From assembly GCF_009663685.2 (NCBI RefSeq), contig NZ_RCOG02000008.1, forward strand, positions 22,761-86,760: DNA of 64,000 nt, given 5' to 3'. The translations under genes were made by a program, and so were the position numbers. Under the pieces are notes generated by a model that worked only from the letters and a program-made list of their open reading frames with translations, was not told the DNA's origin and made no database searches. The stretch is from Cupriavidus sp. U2 (GTDB lineage: Bacteria > Pseudomonadota > Gammaproteobacteria > Burkholderiales > Burkholderiaceae). Below are positions 41,784-51,089 of the stretch, in pieces. Within the stretch, counting starts at the first letter, position 1. Each line of letters opens with the position of its first letter.

Positions 41784-42623
41784 ATGACCACGACCGACCT
41801 CACCCCCAACGAAGACATCACCGTGGATCCGGCGGCATCCACGGCTTCGCCCGCCCATCCAACCACGCTCGGCGCCATGGATAGTAGCGGAGACGTCGAG
41901 CACGAACTCAACGAGATGGAGGCCTCCGCCGATGCGCTGCGTAATGAAGGCCTGATCTCCACGGCCGACCACGAGCAGCGCAAGGCGGAGGTCGAGCGGA
42001 CGCGGAAGCTTTTCCGCGAGCTCCAGCCTGAGCAGCGTCAGGCAATCATCCGCCGGCGTCGTGAGCTTGGCATGCAAATCCTCGATCGGGAACTCGCCGG
42101 CGCCGCAGTTGTTCCGATCGCGCTGAAGTTGAACCACACTCGACTGCGACCGCTGTTCGAACAATGGTGGCCGTACATGAACCGCATGTCGCTGAATCTG
42201 CAGCGCTTCGGTCAAAGCACCTTCACGCGCTCGGAGTTGAGCACGTTGGAGACGTATCTGGAACGTGAACTGGCCAAGCTCGAAGATTACGTCGAGGAGC
42301 AGCTTCGCGTTGCCAAGGCCTACCGCGAACAGAAAGAGAAGGAGATGCGCGACAACAGCGATATCGTCTTCGTCCCGACGATCCAACGCCCTTCCCTGTC
42401 GCTCGAAGTCCAGGCGTACTCGCGTTTCGCTGTGCGGGCACTGCAGGTGCTTATCAAGTTTGACCAGACCATGGATCAGTTCGACTTCATGGTGTGGAAC
42501 GGCATTCGCGACCAGAGCGACGTCAATGATGAGGTCACCCGATTCTTGCGCAAATTCCAGCCCCTCGGCCTGCGCAGCTACACGACGCACCTGAAGCTTA
42601 TGACAACGGTGCGAGGGATCTGA
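41784..42623 (+). CDS. DUF1845/AcaB-like plasmid or ICE protein
   Basis: 279 residues from MTTTDLTPNED, preceded by CGGAGAA; a GTG at 41763 would add 7 residues. The region LDRELAGAAVVPIALKLNHT, LRPLFEQWWPYMNRMSLNL and RFAVRALQVLIKFDQTMDQF, ending VRGI, resembles the DUF1845 (PFL_4669/AcaB) group found in integrating conjugative elements and IncC plasmids, one of which is a transfer-regulatory protein. Evidence is pattern and location at the end of the traD operon. A repeat array begins 2 nt after its stop. Confidence 0.45.
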   Translation: MTTTDLTPNEDITVDPAASTASPAHPTTLGAMDSSGDVEHELNEMEASADALRNEGLISTADHEQRKAEVERTRKLFRELQPEQRQAIIRRRRELGMQILDRELAGAAVVPIALKLNHTRLRPLFEQWWPYMNRMSLNLQRFGQSTFTRSELSTLETYLERELAKLEDYVEEQLRVAKAYREQKEKEMRDNSDIVFVPTIQRPSLSLEVQAYSRFAVRALQVLIKFDQTMDQFDFMVWNGIRDQSDVNDEVTRFLRKFQPLGLRSYTTHLKLMTTVRGI

Positions 42624-42624
42624 T

Positions 42625-42825
42625 TGCCATCAGTACGGTGGCATCAACTTGGGCGCAATCGGTCGTGGTTGCCCGTGGTGCCACCATGTGCCACTTAAAG
42701 TTAATGGAACTCCCCTACGCATAGTCCTAGAACGTGGCACCTAGTCCCTGATGCTGCCATCAAGTGCAATTGTCCGGGAAAACTTCGGGGACTTGATGGC
42801 ACTCTCTCCCTCTTGAAGGCACCAA
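42625..42825. repeat. Second TGCCAC/GTGGCA repeat array
   Basis: About nine copies of TGCCA(C/T) or complement lie in 200 bp: 42625, 42638, 42676-42686 (palindrome TGGTGCCACCA), 42689, 42734, 42755, 42796 and 42817. Several have the extension TGATGGCA/TGCCATCA with CAAGT. It shares the exact 12-mer GTGGCACCTAGT with the array before parM. The 263-bp gap between the transfer operon and the helicase gene contains only this array. Confidence 0.6.
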
Positions 42826-42886
42826 GTCCCACCATGCCCGATCGCTGGTATCCACGTTTGGCCGTCGCTTCCACCGCCTCCTGTTT

Positions 42887-44614
42887 ATGACACTCGTTGA
42901 AGCAATCGAAAAGCTGAATCCGTCGCAACGCGAAGTGGTGGAGTGCCGTGGCCATTGCGTCGCGGTTGCTGTACCTGGTGCCGGGAAGACTGCGACGATT
43001 GCCGCGAAAGCCGCCTTGTTATTGAGTGACCCGAACATGACGGTCGGTGCCGTTACCTTCAGCAAGGATGCCGCGGTCGAGCTACGCGACCGGATACTGG
43101 CTTTGGCGGGGCCATCTGCCAAAAGGCGTCTAATCGCAGGCACCTTCCATTCCTTGGCCTACAAGCAACTTTCGTCGGCAGCTGGCAAGAGGCCTGACAT
43201 TGCGACTGATGGTGAGCGCACCGCGATTCTGACGCATGTCATACAGGAGTCGAGCACGGAATGGAAGCTCGAGGATGCCATAGCCGCGATTGAACGCATC
43301 AAGTCTGAGCTAGGCGATCCGTTGCTTGAGACGCCGGAAGGCCAACTGTTCGTCGCCTATCAAGAAGCGCTGCAGAGAAATGGCCGGGTCGATTTTCACG
43401 ACCTACTTCGATACGCAGTAGACGGCATGAAGCGAGGCACAATTGCTCCCTACAACATCGACGCTTTATTACTCGACGAATATCAGGATGTGGACCCGCA
43501 TCAGGCTCTATGGACCGCGCTGCATGCGAGAACTGGTGCCATTACGACTCTCGTTGCCGACGACGACCAGGCAATCTACGGCTTTCGTTCTGCGCTCGGG
43601 CTAAGGGGCATGGAAGCCTTCGCTAGAGAGTTCGATGCCCGACAGATTGTCCTGGGGGTTAACTATCGCTCGCATTCTGAGATTTTGTCTGTTGCCGACA
43701 AGGTCATTCGGAACAACCGCGAGCGAATCGTAAAGGAGCTTGTATCCAACCGTGGCGCCGGCGGTACTGTGGACTTCGCACGGTACGACGACGAGTACAA
43801 AGAAGCCATTTCGGCGATAGAAGCAATGGCGGCGGCAGTGCGTGCTGGAAAGACTGCTGCGATCCTAGCCCGTACAAATCGCATTCTCGATCCAGTCGAG
43901 GCTGTTTGCCGATCACATGGGGTGAAGTACCACCGCGCGGCAGGACGCTCGATCCTGGATCGCCCCGAATCGGCCTTGATGGGCAACTTACTTGAATTGA
44001 TCCAGGGAACGAGAACCAGCGGCTTAGACGCGATTCTTGGCTTCGCTGGCGTGGGTGCCGCTGATCTCCAAACTTTGTATCGCAAGTTCTCCGGTGCAAA
44101 GGAATGCGAAAAGATCAAGAAGAAGGATCTCTTGGACGCGGGACTCGGTGACGATGCCGTCGAGAAGTATTTGGAGCTGGCGAAGAAGATCTGTGAATGG
44201 CGATCGCTTTGCAATCGCCAGTTCCATGCGCTCGTACTCGACGGGGTAAGCGAGTGGATGCTGCGCTGGGTAAAATCGGATCAGGGTAAGCGCTCGATCA
44301 CTACGACCTACGATGTGCTGACCAGGTTGAACGGCACTTTCGTGGATCGATTGGAGTTCCTGCGTCGTCGCAACAACGAACCAGCTGAAGATGCCGTCGT
44401 GCTCACAACCTTCCATTCAAGCAAAGGGCTCGAATGGGATCACACAGCTCTCATCCGGCTTGAAGAAACGGTCATCCCCGACGAAGGCAGTCCGGAGGCA
44501 GAGGAGCGGCGACTGTTTTACGTGGCACTCACCCGCGCCCGACGAGTCATGCTCCTTTCCACCGCGAAAAAGCATCCAACTTCAAGATTTGTCATCGAAT
44601 CTGGCCTGGCGTAG
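42887..44614 (+). CDS. UvrD/Rep-like superfamily 1 helicase
   Basis: 575 residues. Motif I VAVPGAGKT is at 27-35, Ia TFSKDAAVELRDRI near 57, II LLLDEYQDVDPHQ near 200, III ADDDQAIYGFR near 224, IV VNYRSHSEI near 257, V TTFHSSKGLEWDHTAL near 505 and VI EERRLFYVALTRARR near 540. All catalytic motifs are intact. It is shorter than chromosomal UvrD (about 720), lacking part of the 2B region. It could serve plasmid replication or repair or, with the next gene, an anti-phage function. 89 bp separate it from the next helicase. Confidence 0.9.
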   Translation: MTLVEAIEKLNPSQREVVECRGHCVAVAVPGAGKTATIAAKAALLLSDPNMTVGAVTFSKDAAVELRDRILALAGPSAKRRLIAGTFHSLAYKQLSSAAGKRPDIATDGERTAILTHVIQESSTEWKLEDAIAAIERIKSELGDPLLETPEGQLFVAYQEALQRNGRVDFHDLLRYAVDGMKRGTIAPYNIDALLLDEYQDVDPHQALWTALHARTGAITTLVADDDQAIYGFRSALGLRGMEAFAREFDARQIVLGVNYRSHSEILSVADKVIRNNRERIVKELVSNRGAGGTVDFARYDDEYKEAISAIEAMAAAVRAGKTAAILARTNRILDPVEAVCRSHGVKYHRAAGRSILDRPESALMGNLLELIQGTRTSGLDAILGFAGVGAADLQTLYRKFSGAKECEKIKKKDLLDAGLGDDAVEKYLELAKKICEWRSLCNRQFHALVLDGVSEWMLRWVKSDQGKRSITTTYDVLTRLNGTFVDRLEFLRRRNNEPAEDAVVLTTFHSSKGLEWDHTALIRLEETVIPDEGSPEAEERRLFYVALTRARRVMLLSTAKKHPTSRFVIESGLA

Positions 44615-44703
44615 CTAAAGATTCGCGTCGACGTACCGTCAGAGCTTGACTCCAATCTGCGACCGCTAGTCTGGTCCTGTCTGCAACAAAATATAGCTGA
44701 GAA

Positions 44704-47442
44704 ATGAAACACCTACCTCGTGCCCATCAGCGGGAAGCGATCCAAGACGTGGTCGGCGGATTTCAATCCCACGACCGCGGTCAACTCATCATGGCTTGCG
44801 GAACAGGAAAGACTCTGACAGCTTTGTGGGTCGCGGAGGCGATGAAGGTGAGGCTCACGGTGGTATTCCTCCCATCTATCTCGCTTTTGCTGCAGTACGC
44901 GTTATCCTGGCGGGACAACCATTCGATGGCGGACTACCACGCCCTCTGCGTTTGTTCGGACACCTCTCTCTCACGTGGTTCTGTCGATGACCTCGGAGTC
45001 GCAAGCCTTAGCGATAGCGGGTTCGCGGTGACCACAGATTCCGGCGACATCGAATGCTTCATGCGAGGCGACGGAAGTCGTGTGGTCTTCTGCACCTATC
45101 AATCCGCCTGCGTGATTGCAGCGACACAGACAGAGAGCGACGTACCGACCTTTGATCTCGCTATATGCGACGAGGCGCACCGTTGCGCGGGTGACATCAG
45201 CTCGCCCTTCGCGATCGTGCTCGATGGGAAGAGGATTCGTGCCGACCGGAGACTGTTCGCAACGGCAACACCGAAGGACATGAACGCCCGGCGCAAGAGC
45301 AGTCCCAACTTCATCGGCATGGATAACGAAGCCGTCTTCGGCCCTCGCTTTCACACCCTTCCGTTCCGCAAAGCCATCGATCTTGGATTGCTTTGTGATT
45401 ATCAAGTTGTGGTGGTTCTCTCCGACAACGAGGAACTAAGAACGATAGCCAAGCACGTTGGTGATACAAAACGTGACAGAATGCGCGTCGTGGAAGCCGG
45501 ACTGGTAGGCGTCGTCAAGGCGATAGACACTTTCAGTCTAAAGAAAGTGATCACGTTCCATCACACTTTGAATAACGCTTCGAACTTCCAGCAGGACCTG
45601 GCAACTGTCGCCCAAGCCATGCGATCGGCTGGCAAGACGAAGGCTAGCTTCACTGCGTCCTTCATCTCTGGAGACATGAGTGCTGCAAGACGTCGGGACA
45701 TTCTTGCCAAATTCGGTTCGGCCGCGGGTGAACAACATCACGTGATGACGAACGCACGGTGCCTGACTGAAGGCATCGACGTGCCCAGCGTCGACGGTGT
45801 TGTCTTCGTCGACCCGCGAACCAGTGAGGTCGACATTGCACAGGCTCTCGGTCGCGCGCTGCGAATGAGTCCCGGTAAGACGATTGGCACTGTCGTTCTG
45901 CCAATCCTGCTCGGCAAAGGCGAATCGATAGAAGAAGTGGTCCAAAGCACCGACTTCCGCTCAATCTGGCGGGTTCTAAGCGCACTTCGCTCACACGATG
46001 AGGAGTTCGCCGCTTCACTCAACATCAGTCGATCCATAACGATCTCTGGCGGAACAAGCAGTGGCGGTGACCCTTTGTCTAAGGTGTACTTCATTGGCAG
46101 TGAAGCGGTCCAGGAAATCTCCGACGTGCTTCGACCAGTGGTCGTCGACGAGCTGTCCGATAAGTGGGAAGCTGCCTTCGAACTAGCGCGCCAACGTGCC
46201 GAACGGCTCGGGTCTTGCAACGCGATGCTTGACGAGACCTGGCCACCCGAGGATCCAAACGGCTTCCGACTTGGGGTGTGGCTCAAAATGCAGAGAGACG
46301 CCAAGAGCGGAAACGATTCTTGGATGTCACCCGAGCGGATTCGGAAGCTGGAATCGATCGGCATGGTATGGGATCTAGTGGAAGCCCGATGGCATGCATC
46401 CTGTGACGCTGTCCTGGCATGGATAAGATCGAATGGGACGGCCTCCGTCCCACGCAAGACCATGTACAGCCGTGAGGGGTGGACTACGGACCTATACGAC
46501 TGGTCCGTCAAACAGCGGCGTCGCTATAAGCGAGGCGAACTCGCACCCGAGAAGGTCGAAAAGCTAACAAGGGGCGGCTTCTCTTGGGATCCGATGAGCG
46601 AGAAGTTCGAGCGAGGCTTCGCAGCGGCGTCAGAATTCTTTCGCGAGCATGGACACTGCAATGCGCCGACACCCACAATCATGCCCGACGGATTCAAGCT
46701 GTCTGCATGGATAGTGACGCAGCGGTTAAATAAAGCGCAGGGCACTTTGACCTCGGAGAGGATTAAGCGCCTGGAAGGTATCGGTATCCAGTGGAATAGA
46801 TATTCTTCCCAATGGGATAGTTCATTCTCCATCCTTGAGCAATGGATCTCACAACACGGTCACGCCAATGTTCCGGCGAGAGCCGTTTGGTGTCCAGGCA
46901 CTGCAGACGAGTTCAAGCTGGGGATGTGGCTAGGAGTGCAACGGAAGCTGCAAGCGAAAGACCAACTGTCTCGTGAGCGGGCAGTCCGTCTGCAAGCGGC
47001 GGGGGTCCAGTGGAACGGCGTTTTGGTTCGTCACGATGGAAACTGGGACTGTGCTCTACAGAGGCTCAAAGAATTCATGCGACGTTTCGGAAGCCTACCG
47101 CCGGCAGACTACGCTTGCGGCGATGGCATGCTGTTGGGCAGCTGGCTAAAGAAACAGCGCGGAGAATGGCGGAGAGGCGTACTGAAACCAAATCGGGTTG
47201 ACGCTCTCGCCGCTCTTGGCATTGCTCCAAAGTTGAAAGATTGTCGAATGCCTCAGGCCGGTCCAGTCGCCGAAATTCCGTCGGCCGCTCGGGAGTCCGG
47301 CCCGATGTTCTCGATACCAACCCGCTTACACCGCGTGGTCGCCGCTCCGTCAATCAGTGCTCACGGCCCGTTCATCGCTGCCTGGCAGGGAAAACGCAAC
47401 AGAGGCCGGTTGTCGAGAAAAGACATTTCTTTTGCCGAATAG
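44704..47442 (+). CDS. SF2 DEAD/DEAH helicase with C-terminal helicase-associated repeats
   Basis: 912 residues. Motif I ACGTGKT is at 31-37, motif II CDEAHRC at 155-161, motif III ATATP at 186-190 and motif VI AQALGRALRMSP near 380. From about 487 to 850 there are five tandem helicase-associated (HA) repeats of about 70 residues, each with a W...F/A...GH/GS...P.....G..LG.W....R pattern (ASEFFREHGHCNAPTPTI; LEQWISQHGHANVPARAV; LKEFMRRFGSLPPADYAC). HA repeats are thought to bind DNA. This architecture is found in plasmid and phage-related proteins of unclear role. It forms a pair with the UvrD-like gene. Confidence 0.88.
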   Translation: MKHLPRAHQREAIQDVVGGFQSHDRGQLIMACGTGKTLTALWVAEAMKVRLTVVFLPSISLLLQYALSWRDNHSMADYHALCVCSDTSLSRGSVDDLGVASLSDSGFAVTTDSGDIECFMRGDGSRVVFCTYQSACVIAATQTESDVPTFDLAICDEAHRCAGDISSPFAIVLDGKRIRADRRLFATATPKDMNARRKSSPNFIGMDNEAVFGPRFHTLPFRKAIDLGLLCDYQVVVVLSDNEELRTIAKHVGDTKRDRMRVVEAGLVGVVKAIDTFSLKKVITFHHTLNNASNFQQDLATVAQAMRSAGKTKASFTASFISGDMSAARRRDILAKFGSAAGEQHHVMTNARCLTEGIDVPSVDGVVFVDPRTSEVDIAQALGRALRMSPGKTIGTVVLPILLGKGESIEEVVQSTDFRSIWRVLSALRSHDEEFAASLNISRSITISGGTSSGGDPLSKVYFIGSEAVQEISDVLRPVVVDELSDKWEAAFELARQRAERLGSCNAMLDETWPPEDPNGFRLGVWLKMQRDAKSGNDSWMSPERIRKLESIGMVWDLVEARWHASCDAVLAWIRSNGTASVPRKTMYSREGWTTDLYDWSVKQRRRYKRGELAPEKVEKLTRGGFSWDPMSEKFERGFAAASEFFREHGHCNAPTPTIMPDGFKLSAWIVTQRLNKAQGTLTSERIKRLEGIGIQWNRYSSQWDSSFSILEQWISQHGHANVPARAVWCPGTADEFKLGMWLGVQRKLQAKDQLSRERAVRLQAAGVQWNGVLVRHDGNWDCALQRLKEFMRRFGSLPPADYACGDGMLLGSWLKKQRGEWRRGVLKPNRVDALAALGIAPKLKDCRMPQAGPVAEIPSAARESGPMFSIPTRLHRVVAAPSISAHGPFIAAWQGKRNRGRLSRKDISFAE

Positions 47443-47526
47443 CTGACTTGAAAGGTATCGCCCCCCTCTGCGAGGCTACCGTCAGGATTCGGATTGAGTC
47501 GTGCTCACTTACGCCGAATTTGCCCG

Positions 47527-48039
47527 CTAAGGCAGCTGCGGGCAACTCGCGCGCGGGGTACCAGTTCTGCCGCTAAGGATTTTGACACGCGCCATGGTTT
47601 CCTCGGTCGCCAATGGGCCAACAAGTATTTCAGCCTCGAGCAAAGCGTCAGGATTCAGACTGAGGTCGATGTAAAGGCGATCAGGTACTGCGGTCAGAAA
47701 ATTGATGCCGGACCGGCTCCAAGCCCTCCGCCCTGCAAGATATGCGGCGATGTCTCCGTTAAAAGGTTCAGGATGGGCAGGGGTAGCCAGTAGAACATAC
47801 CGGTACTCCTCCTGGAACGCCCACACGTCTGACTTGTAGAACGCAAGCTCGTTGCCCTCCCCTTTGAACGTCATCTCGCCGGCCGGACCCACCTCAAAGA
47901 GATGACTCGTCGCAGCGCCCACATCTTTGACGTACTTCACTTTCTGCCCGAAGGTGTGCCTCATATTCAATGTCGGCGAGATGAATATGCCGGGGCCTAG
48001 CATCTCTTCGAGGCTAAACGGCGCGTCCAGGTGATTCAC
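47527..48039 (-). CDS. DUF2971-like protein, probably N-terminally truncated
   Basis: 170 residues from a GTG start. The block KSDVWAFQEEYRYVLLATP and the end RLYIDLSLNPDALLEAEILV, followed by GPLAT, resemble the C-terminal part of DUF2971 proteins, which are often found in defence islands. The usual N-terminal part (a CFS...MWxxY motif) is missing. The frame stays open upstream to about 48145 without a normal start and with plausible-looking residues (EGPFVWHHHNFRWHEHFF), so the gene may be a remnant. It is convergent with the HA helicase gene. Confidence 0.5.
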   Translation of the reverse strand: MNHLDAPFSLEEMLGPGIFISPTLNMRHTFGQKVKYVKDVGAATSHLFEVGPAGEMTFKGEGNELAFYKSDVWAFQEEYRYVLLATPAHPEPFNGDIAAYLAGRRAWSRSGINFLTAVPDRLYIDLSLNPDALLEAEILVGPLATEETMARVKILSGRTGTPRASCPQLP

Positions 48040-48197
48040 GAAGAAGTGTTCATGCCACCGGAAATTATGGTGATGCCAAACGAACGGGCCTTCAGGAAGC
48101 GAAAGGCGAACTCCCCGCTTCCGGATGAGAGGTCGAGTCGACCGACCCTAGGACAGTTCGAGCGAAGGGGCCTGCAGAGAGAGCGATTCGCCTCGCC

Positions 48198-49172
48198 TCA
48201 GGCAGCGATTTGCTTCGTGCGGCTTCTAGTCACGTAGACGAGATCGTTTTTGAGCTCGAACGAGTCGATGATGCCGCATTCCTTGAGCTTGTTCAGGGCG
48301 GCCTTCAGTCGCATGCGGAAGCCAGCAAGCGACTTTTCCTTCGTACCACTCAGTTCCTTGTACTTTTCGACCGACAGCGGTATAGGTTCGCGGTGAGTGG
48401 ACAAAAAACTGTGGAGCCAAAGCGCTAACGGAGATCGCTGACCAATTTTCTTTCGGTCGGCCCACTCCATCAGCGTGAAAGAATCCTGAGTGAAGAGACC
48501 AGCGATCTTCGGCTCAAGCCACACCTTCCATTTACTAAGCGATACGCCGTTCGAATCACGCCACTCAAACGATCGCACCAGAGACCCAGCGTAGCCGGCC
48601 TTTCCTCCATCGGCGAGCACTTTGACCTGGTTAGCCGAGAGCCGGTCAAAACACTCTTGCAGGTGTTTGTACTCTTGCCCGTTGATGGTCCAGCCGACCT
48701 CTTTTAGGAAACTGTACGCCGTGAACTCAACGGGGTCGTCTTTTGAGAGAGGTCGCTGACGAGCCAGGTGGAATATCGTGAGTAGGACGCTCATATCATC
48801 TTGGCGCAATTCCTCGCCCTTGTAGATGATGTCGATGTTGGCCAGAGTTGTGACCTTCGTGCCCTTGTAATACTCCCGGTTGTTGTCCTTGGTAGCCGTA
48901 AAGAGCGCACCGCGAGCAAGCGGGTTCGGCAGAGCGCGTTTGCTTTCGTGCCAAGACGGCAGCTCGAGGGGGATTTGTGTGTTGATGACGCCGCGGGCCT
49001 TGCGCAAGGCTGCAGAAGAAAGAAGCTTCTCAGTGGCGTTCAAAAGGTCTTGGTTCTTGGATACGCGGCTTCCAGCGGCTTGCGCGCGACCACGTCCGCG
49101 TCCGGAAGACGGTTCACCTTCAGACTCGGGGACGAGTTGGAATTCTTCCTCTGGTTGTGAACGCGGATTCAT
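48198..49172 (-). CDS. trfA: TrfA-family plasmid replication initiator
   Basis: 324 residues. It shares the TrfA core: RALPNPLARGALFTA, IIYKGEELRQDDMSVLLTIF, TAYSFLKEVGWTINGQEYKH, SLVRSFEWRD, LALWLHSFLSTHREPIPLSV. TrfA binds iterons at oriV as a monomer, opens the origin and loads host helicase. An N-terminal polar stretch (about 1-40) precedes the winged-helix region. The oriV with matching iterons lies directly upstream, so the gene reads away from its origin. An IncP-like copy-control mode is expected. Confidence 0.95.
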   Translation of the reverse strand: MNPRSQPEEEFQLVPESEGEPSSGRGRGRAQAAGSRVSKNQDLLNATEKLLSSAALRKARGVINTQIPLELPSWHESKRALPNPLARGALFTATKDNNREYYKGTKVTTLANIDIIYKGEELRQDDMSVLLTIFHLARQRPLSKDDPVEFTAYSFLKEVGWTINGQEYKHLQECFDRLSANQVKVLADGGKAGYAGSLVRSFEWRDSNGVSLSKWKVWLEPKIAGLFTQDSFTLMEWADRKKIGQRSPLALWLHSFLSTHREPIPLSVEKYKELSGTKEKSLAGFRMRLKAALNKLKECGIIDSFELKNDLVYVTRSRTKQIAA

Positions 49173-49204
49173 ATCCTCTCCTTGACTCGGTGCATTATGG
49201 GGTG

Positions 49205-49968
49205 GCGTATACGTGTGTCAAGGCGGCTCTATTGGTGATTCACCAATGATCCTTGATAGTTCGCCTATGGTTTTGAAAATATTTGTCAAAAAGAGGCGTT
49301 GTGTTGGCGCAGGCTTTCCCTTTGCGGAAGCGTATACGGATTAGTAAACCGATTACAACCCTGATTAGGGAACAGGTTAAGCCGATGTTTTTAAAGGAAA
49401 ATTTCCTGTGGATAATTGGCGATCTGCTATTGGTAGTTCGCGTATACAACCGTTAGTCATTCGGCTGTGTTGCTAATAGCGAATCGGCGATTTGCTATTG
49501 ATAATTCGGCGATTCACCATGGCATGTGCATTCGGGGCCGCAAGATATCCACATTGCCAAGCGGCAGGCGACTCGCGGGGCTCTTTACGTGCGTTTCGCT
49601 TCTGTAGACGCAACGGCATCAGTCAGCATAACGTGAGTAATCACTTTCGCTGCGACCGCTTTGTAGGCTAGCAAGAGCAACTGACAGCCGCTCGTCCCAT
49701 TGCTCAACTATCAAAAGAGGGGTCAAAACAGCGAGCTTTCGGGCAGCGGCTCCCTGGACGCAGTAGGTGGAAGGCATATAGATGCAGAATAAAGCACAAT
49801 TCGGCATGTCGTGGCGCGGGTCTATTGATAGTTCAGCTACGAGCGCCCTGTTGAAGTTGATAGTTCAGCGATGTACGCCGCTATGGGCGTCGCGACCATT
49901 CAGGGTGAGCTAGTTCGGTTGATAGTTCGCCAATGAGGGGCCCGAAAACTGTTGATAGTTCACCGATG
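49205..49968. other. oriV: iteron origin of replication
   Basis: Nine copies of a 17-bp iteron, consensus TTGATAGTTCNSCNATG, lie at 49232, 49253, 49430, 49499, 49698 (inverted), 49825, 49857, 49919 and 49952. DnaA boxes are TGTGGATAA (49407-49415) and ATATCCACA (49545-49553). An AT-rich stretch covers 49270-49415 and includes GGAAAATTTCC. The octamer GCGTATAC also occurs three times (49205, 49330, 49440). The first iteron is part of a palindrome (ATTGGTGA/TCACCAAT) close to the trfA start and may be an autoregulatory operator. Confidence 0.92.
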
Positions 49969-50043
49969 GCCGGGATGGCGCTTCCGCCGCCCCGCCCTAT
50001 TCAACTTCCCGCTTTGTGTCTTAGCTGGTAGCTACTAAGTAGC

Positions 50044-50376
50044 TCAACCACGCTTGAACTTCTCTTCCAAGATCTGGACAGCACGTTCCAGGAGAGCACC
50101 GGCAGGCAGGTTCAGTTCATCAGCCAGTCTGTTGAAGCGCGCCACGGTGTCTGCCGTAGCCTTGATGTTGAGCTGCTGATTGCGGCCTGTCGTGAAGCGT
50201 CGCTGCTTGCGAGGGGCTGCGGCGGCCGCGGCCTCGACTTTCGCTGCGTCGCGGCTGAGAAAGCCGTTGTCCTTGGCGACTTGGGCAATGGATTCACGAT
50301 TGACGCGCGGCTTGTCGTCACCGGTTCGTGGTGCGAAGTCCTCGATGGACAGATCCAGGGGATTAGCGCGGCTCAT
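50044..50376 (-). CDS. Ribbon-helix-helix partner of ParA
   Basis: 110 residues. A flexible polar N-terminus (about 1-60) is followed by QQLNIKATADTVARFNRLAD, ELNLPAGALLERAVQILEE, a beta strand plus two helices typical of ribbon-helix-helix proteins. Such small proteins stimulate ParA ATPase with their N-terminal arm and bind the centromere with the RHH. It overlaps parA by 4 nt. A TAGCTGGTAGCTAC repeat like the large upstream array lies just after its stop. Confidence 0.75.
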   Translation of the reverse strand: MSRANPLDLSIEDFAPRTGDDKPRVNRESIAQVAKDNGFLSRDAAKVEAAAAAAPRKQRRFTTGRNQQLNIKATADTVARFNRLADELNLPAGALLERAVQILEEKFKRG

Positions 50377-51083
50377 TGGGCCACCTCACTTTCCGATTGT
50401 TGCTTTGACTCCTTGAGTCGTTGAATCACCTCGGCAGCCAGGGCTTCAATATTCTCAAGCGCCTTGTCGACGTTTGACACTTCGGACCTGCTCAAACCGC
50501 TAAGAGTTTGGCGATAGGAGAACATGGCCTTGAATGCCGCACGCTCGTTGAGCTCTACATTGAAGACTGGGATGTTGGCTTCCGCGAAAGTCTTGCGGAT
50601 GTGCGAAGTGTCCCGGCTTTGGATAGCCACGGAAGTACGGGTGAACAAGACCGCGTAAGGGAGCCTATAGTCCGGCTTGTGCTTCTGAATGCCACGCTCA
50701 TGGGCCCGGATAAGCCTGAACGCCCTTCCGGCTTGTTCGGCGTCTAACTGTGAGCCCTGCGTCGGGACAACGACGAAATCGGCCTCGCTGATTGCGTGAG
50801 CGACGATCGTTGCTGCGGTGCCTTCCAAGTCAACAAAGACGAAGGTCGATTCCCGAGCAGCTTCGTCGATCCGGTCTGCGATGTCCTCTTCCGTAACATC
50901 CGAGACGATCCGCATCGTCTTAGGGGCTGCTCCGCCCTTCTCCCAGGTTTGGATGGGTCTATTCGGATCGGCATCGATGAGAGTGACCGTGGCGCCCTTC
51001 TCAGCTACGGTCGTGGCGAGCGCCAGACAGCTGGTGGTTTTCCCGGCGCCACCCTTCGGAGAGACAAACGCGATAACCGGCAT
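50373..51083 (-). CDS. parA: ParA/VirC1-like partition ATPase
   Basis: 236 residues. Deviant Walker A SPKGGAGKTTS is at 9-19 with the signature lysine, Walker A' DADPNRPI near 39, and Walker B FVFVDLEGTAA near 83. It lacks an N-terminal HTH, so it is a type Ib (small) ParA or VirC1-like ATPase. These form dynamic nucleoid gradients to position plasmids. With the RHH partner and the upstream repeats it makes a complete partition system, the second in this plasmid besides ParM. Confidence 0.92.
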   Translation of the reverse strand: MPVIAFVSPKGGAGKTTSCLALATTVAEKGATVTLIDADPNRPIQTWEKGGAAPKTMRIVSDVTEEDIADRIDEAARESTFVFVDLEGTAATIVAHAISEADFVVVPTQGSQLDAEQAGRAFRLIRAHERGIQKHKPDYRLPYAVLFTRTSVAIQSRDTSHIRKTFAEANIPVFNVELNERAAFKAMFSYRQTLSGLSRSEVSNVDKALENIEALAAEVIQRLKESKQQSESEVAQ

Positions 51084-51089
51084 AAACGC

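Noticed and set aside
42887..44614. Gabija-type GajB helicase
   Set aside because: The UvrD-like size fits loosely, but no GajA-like OLD nuclease gene is adjacent.
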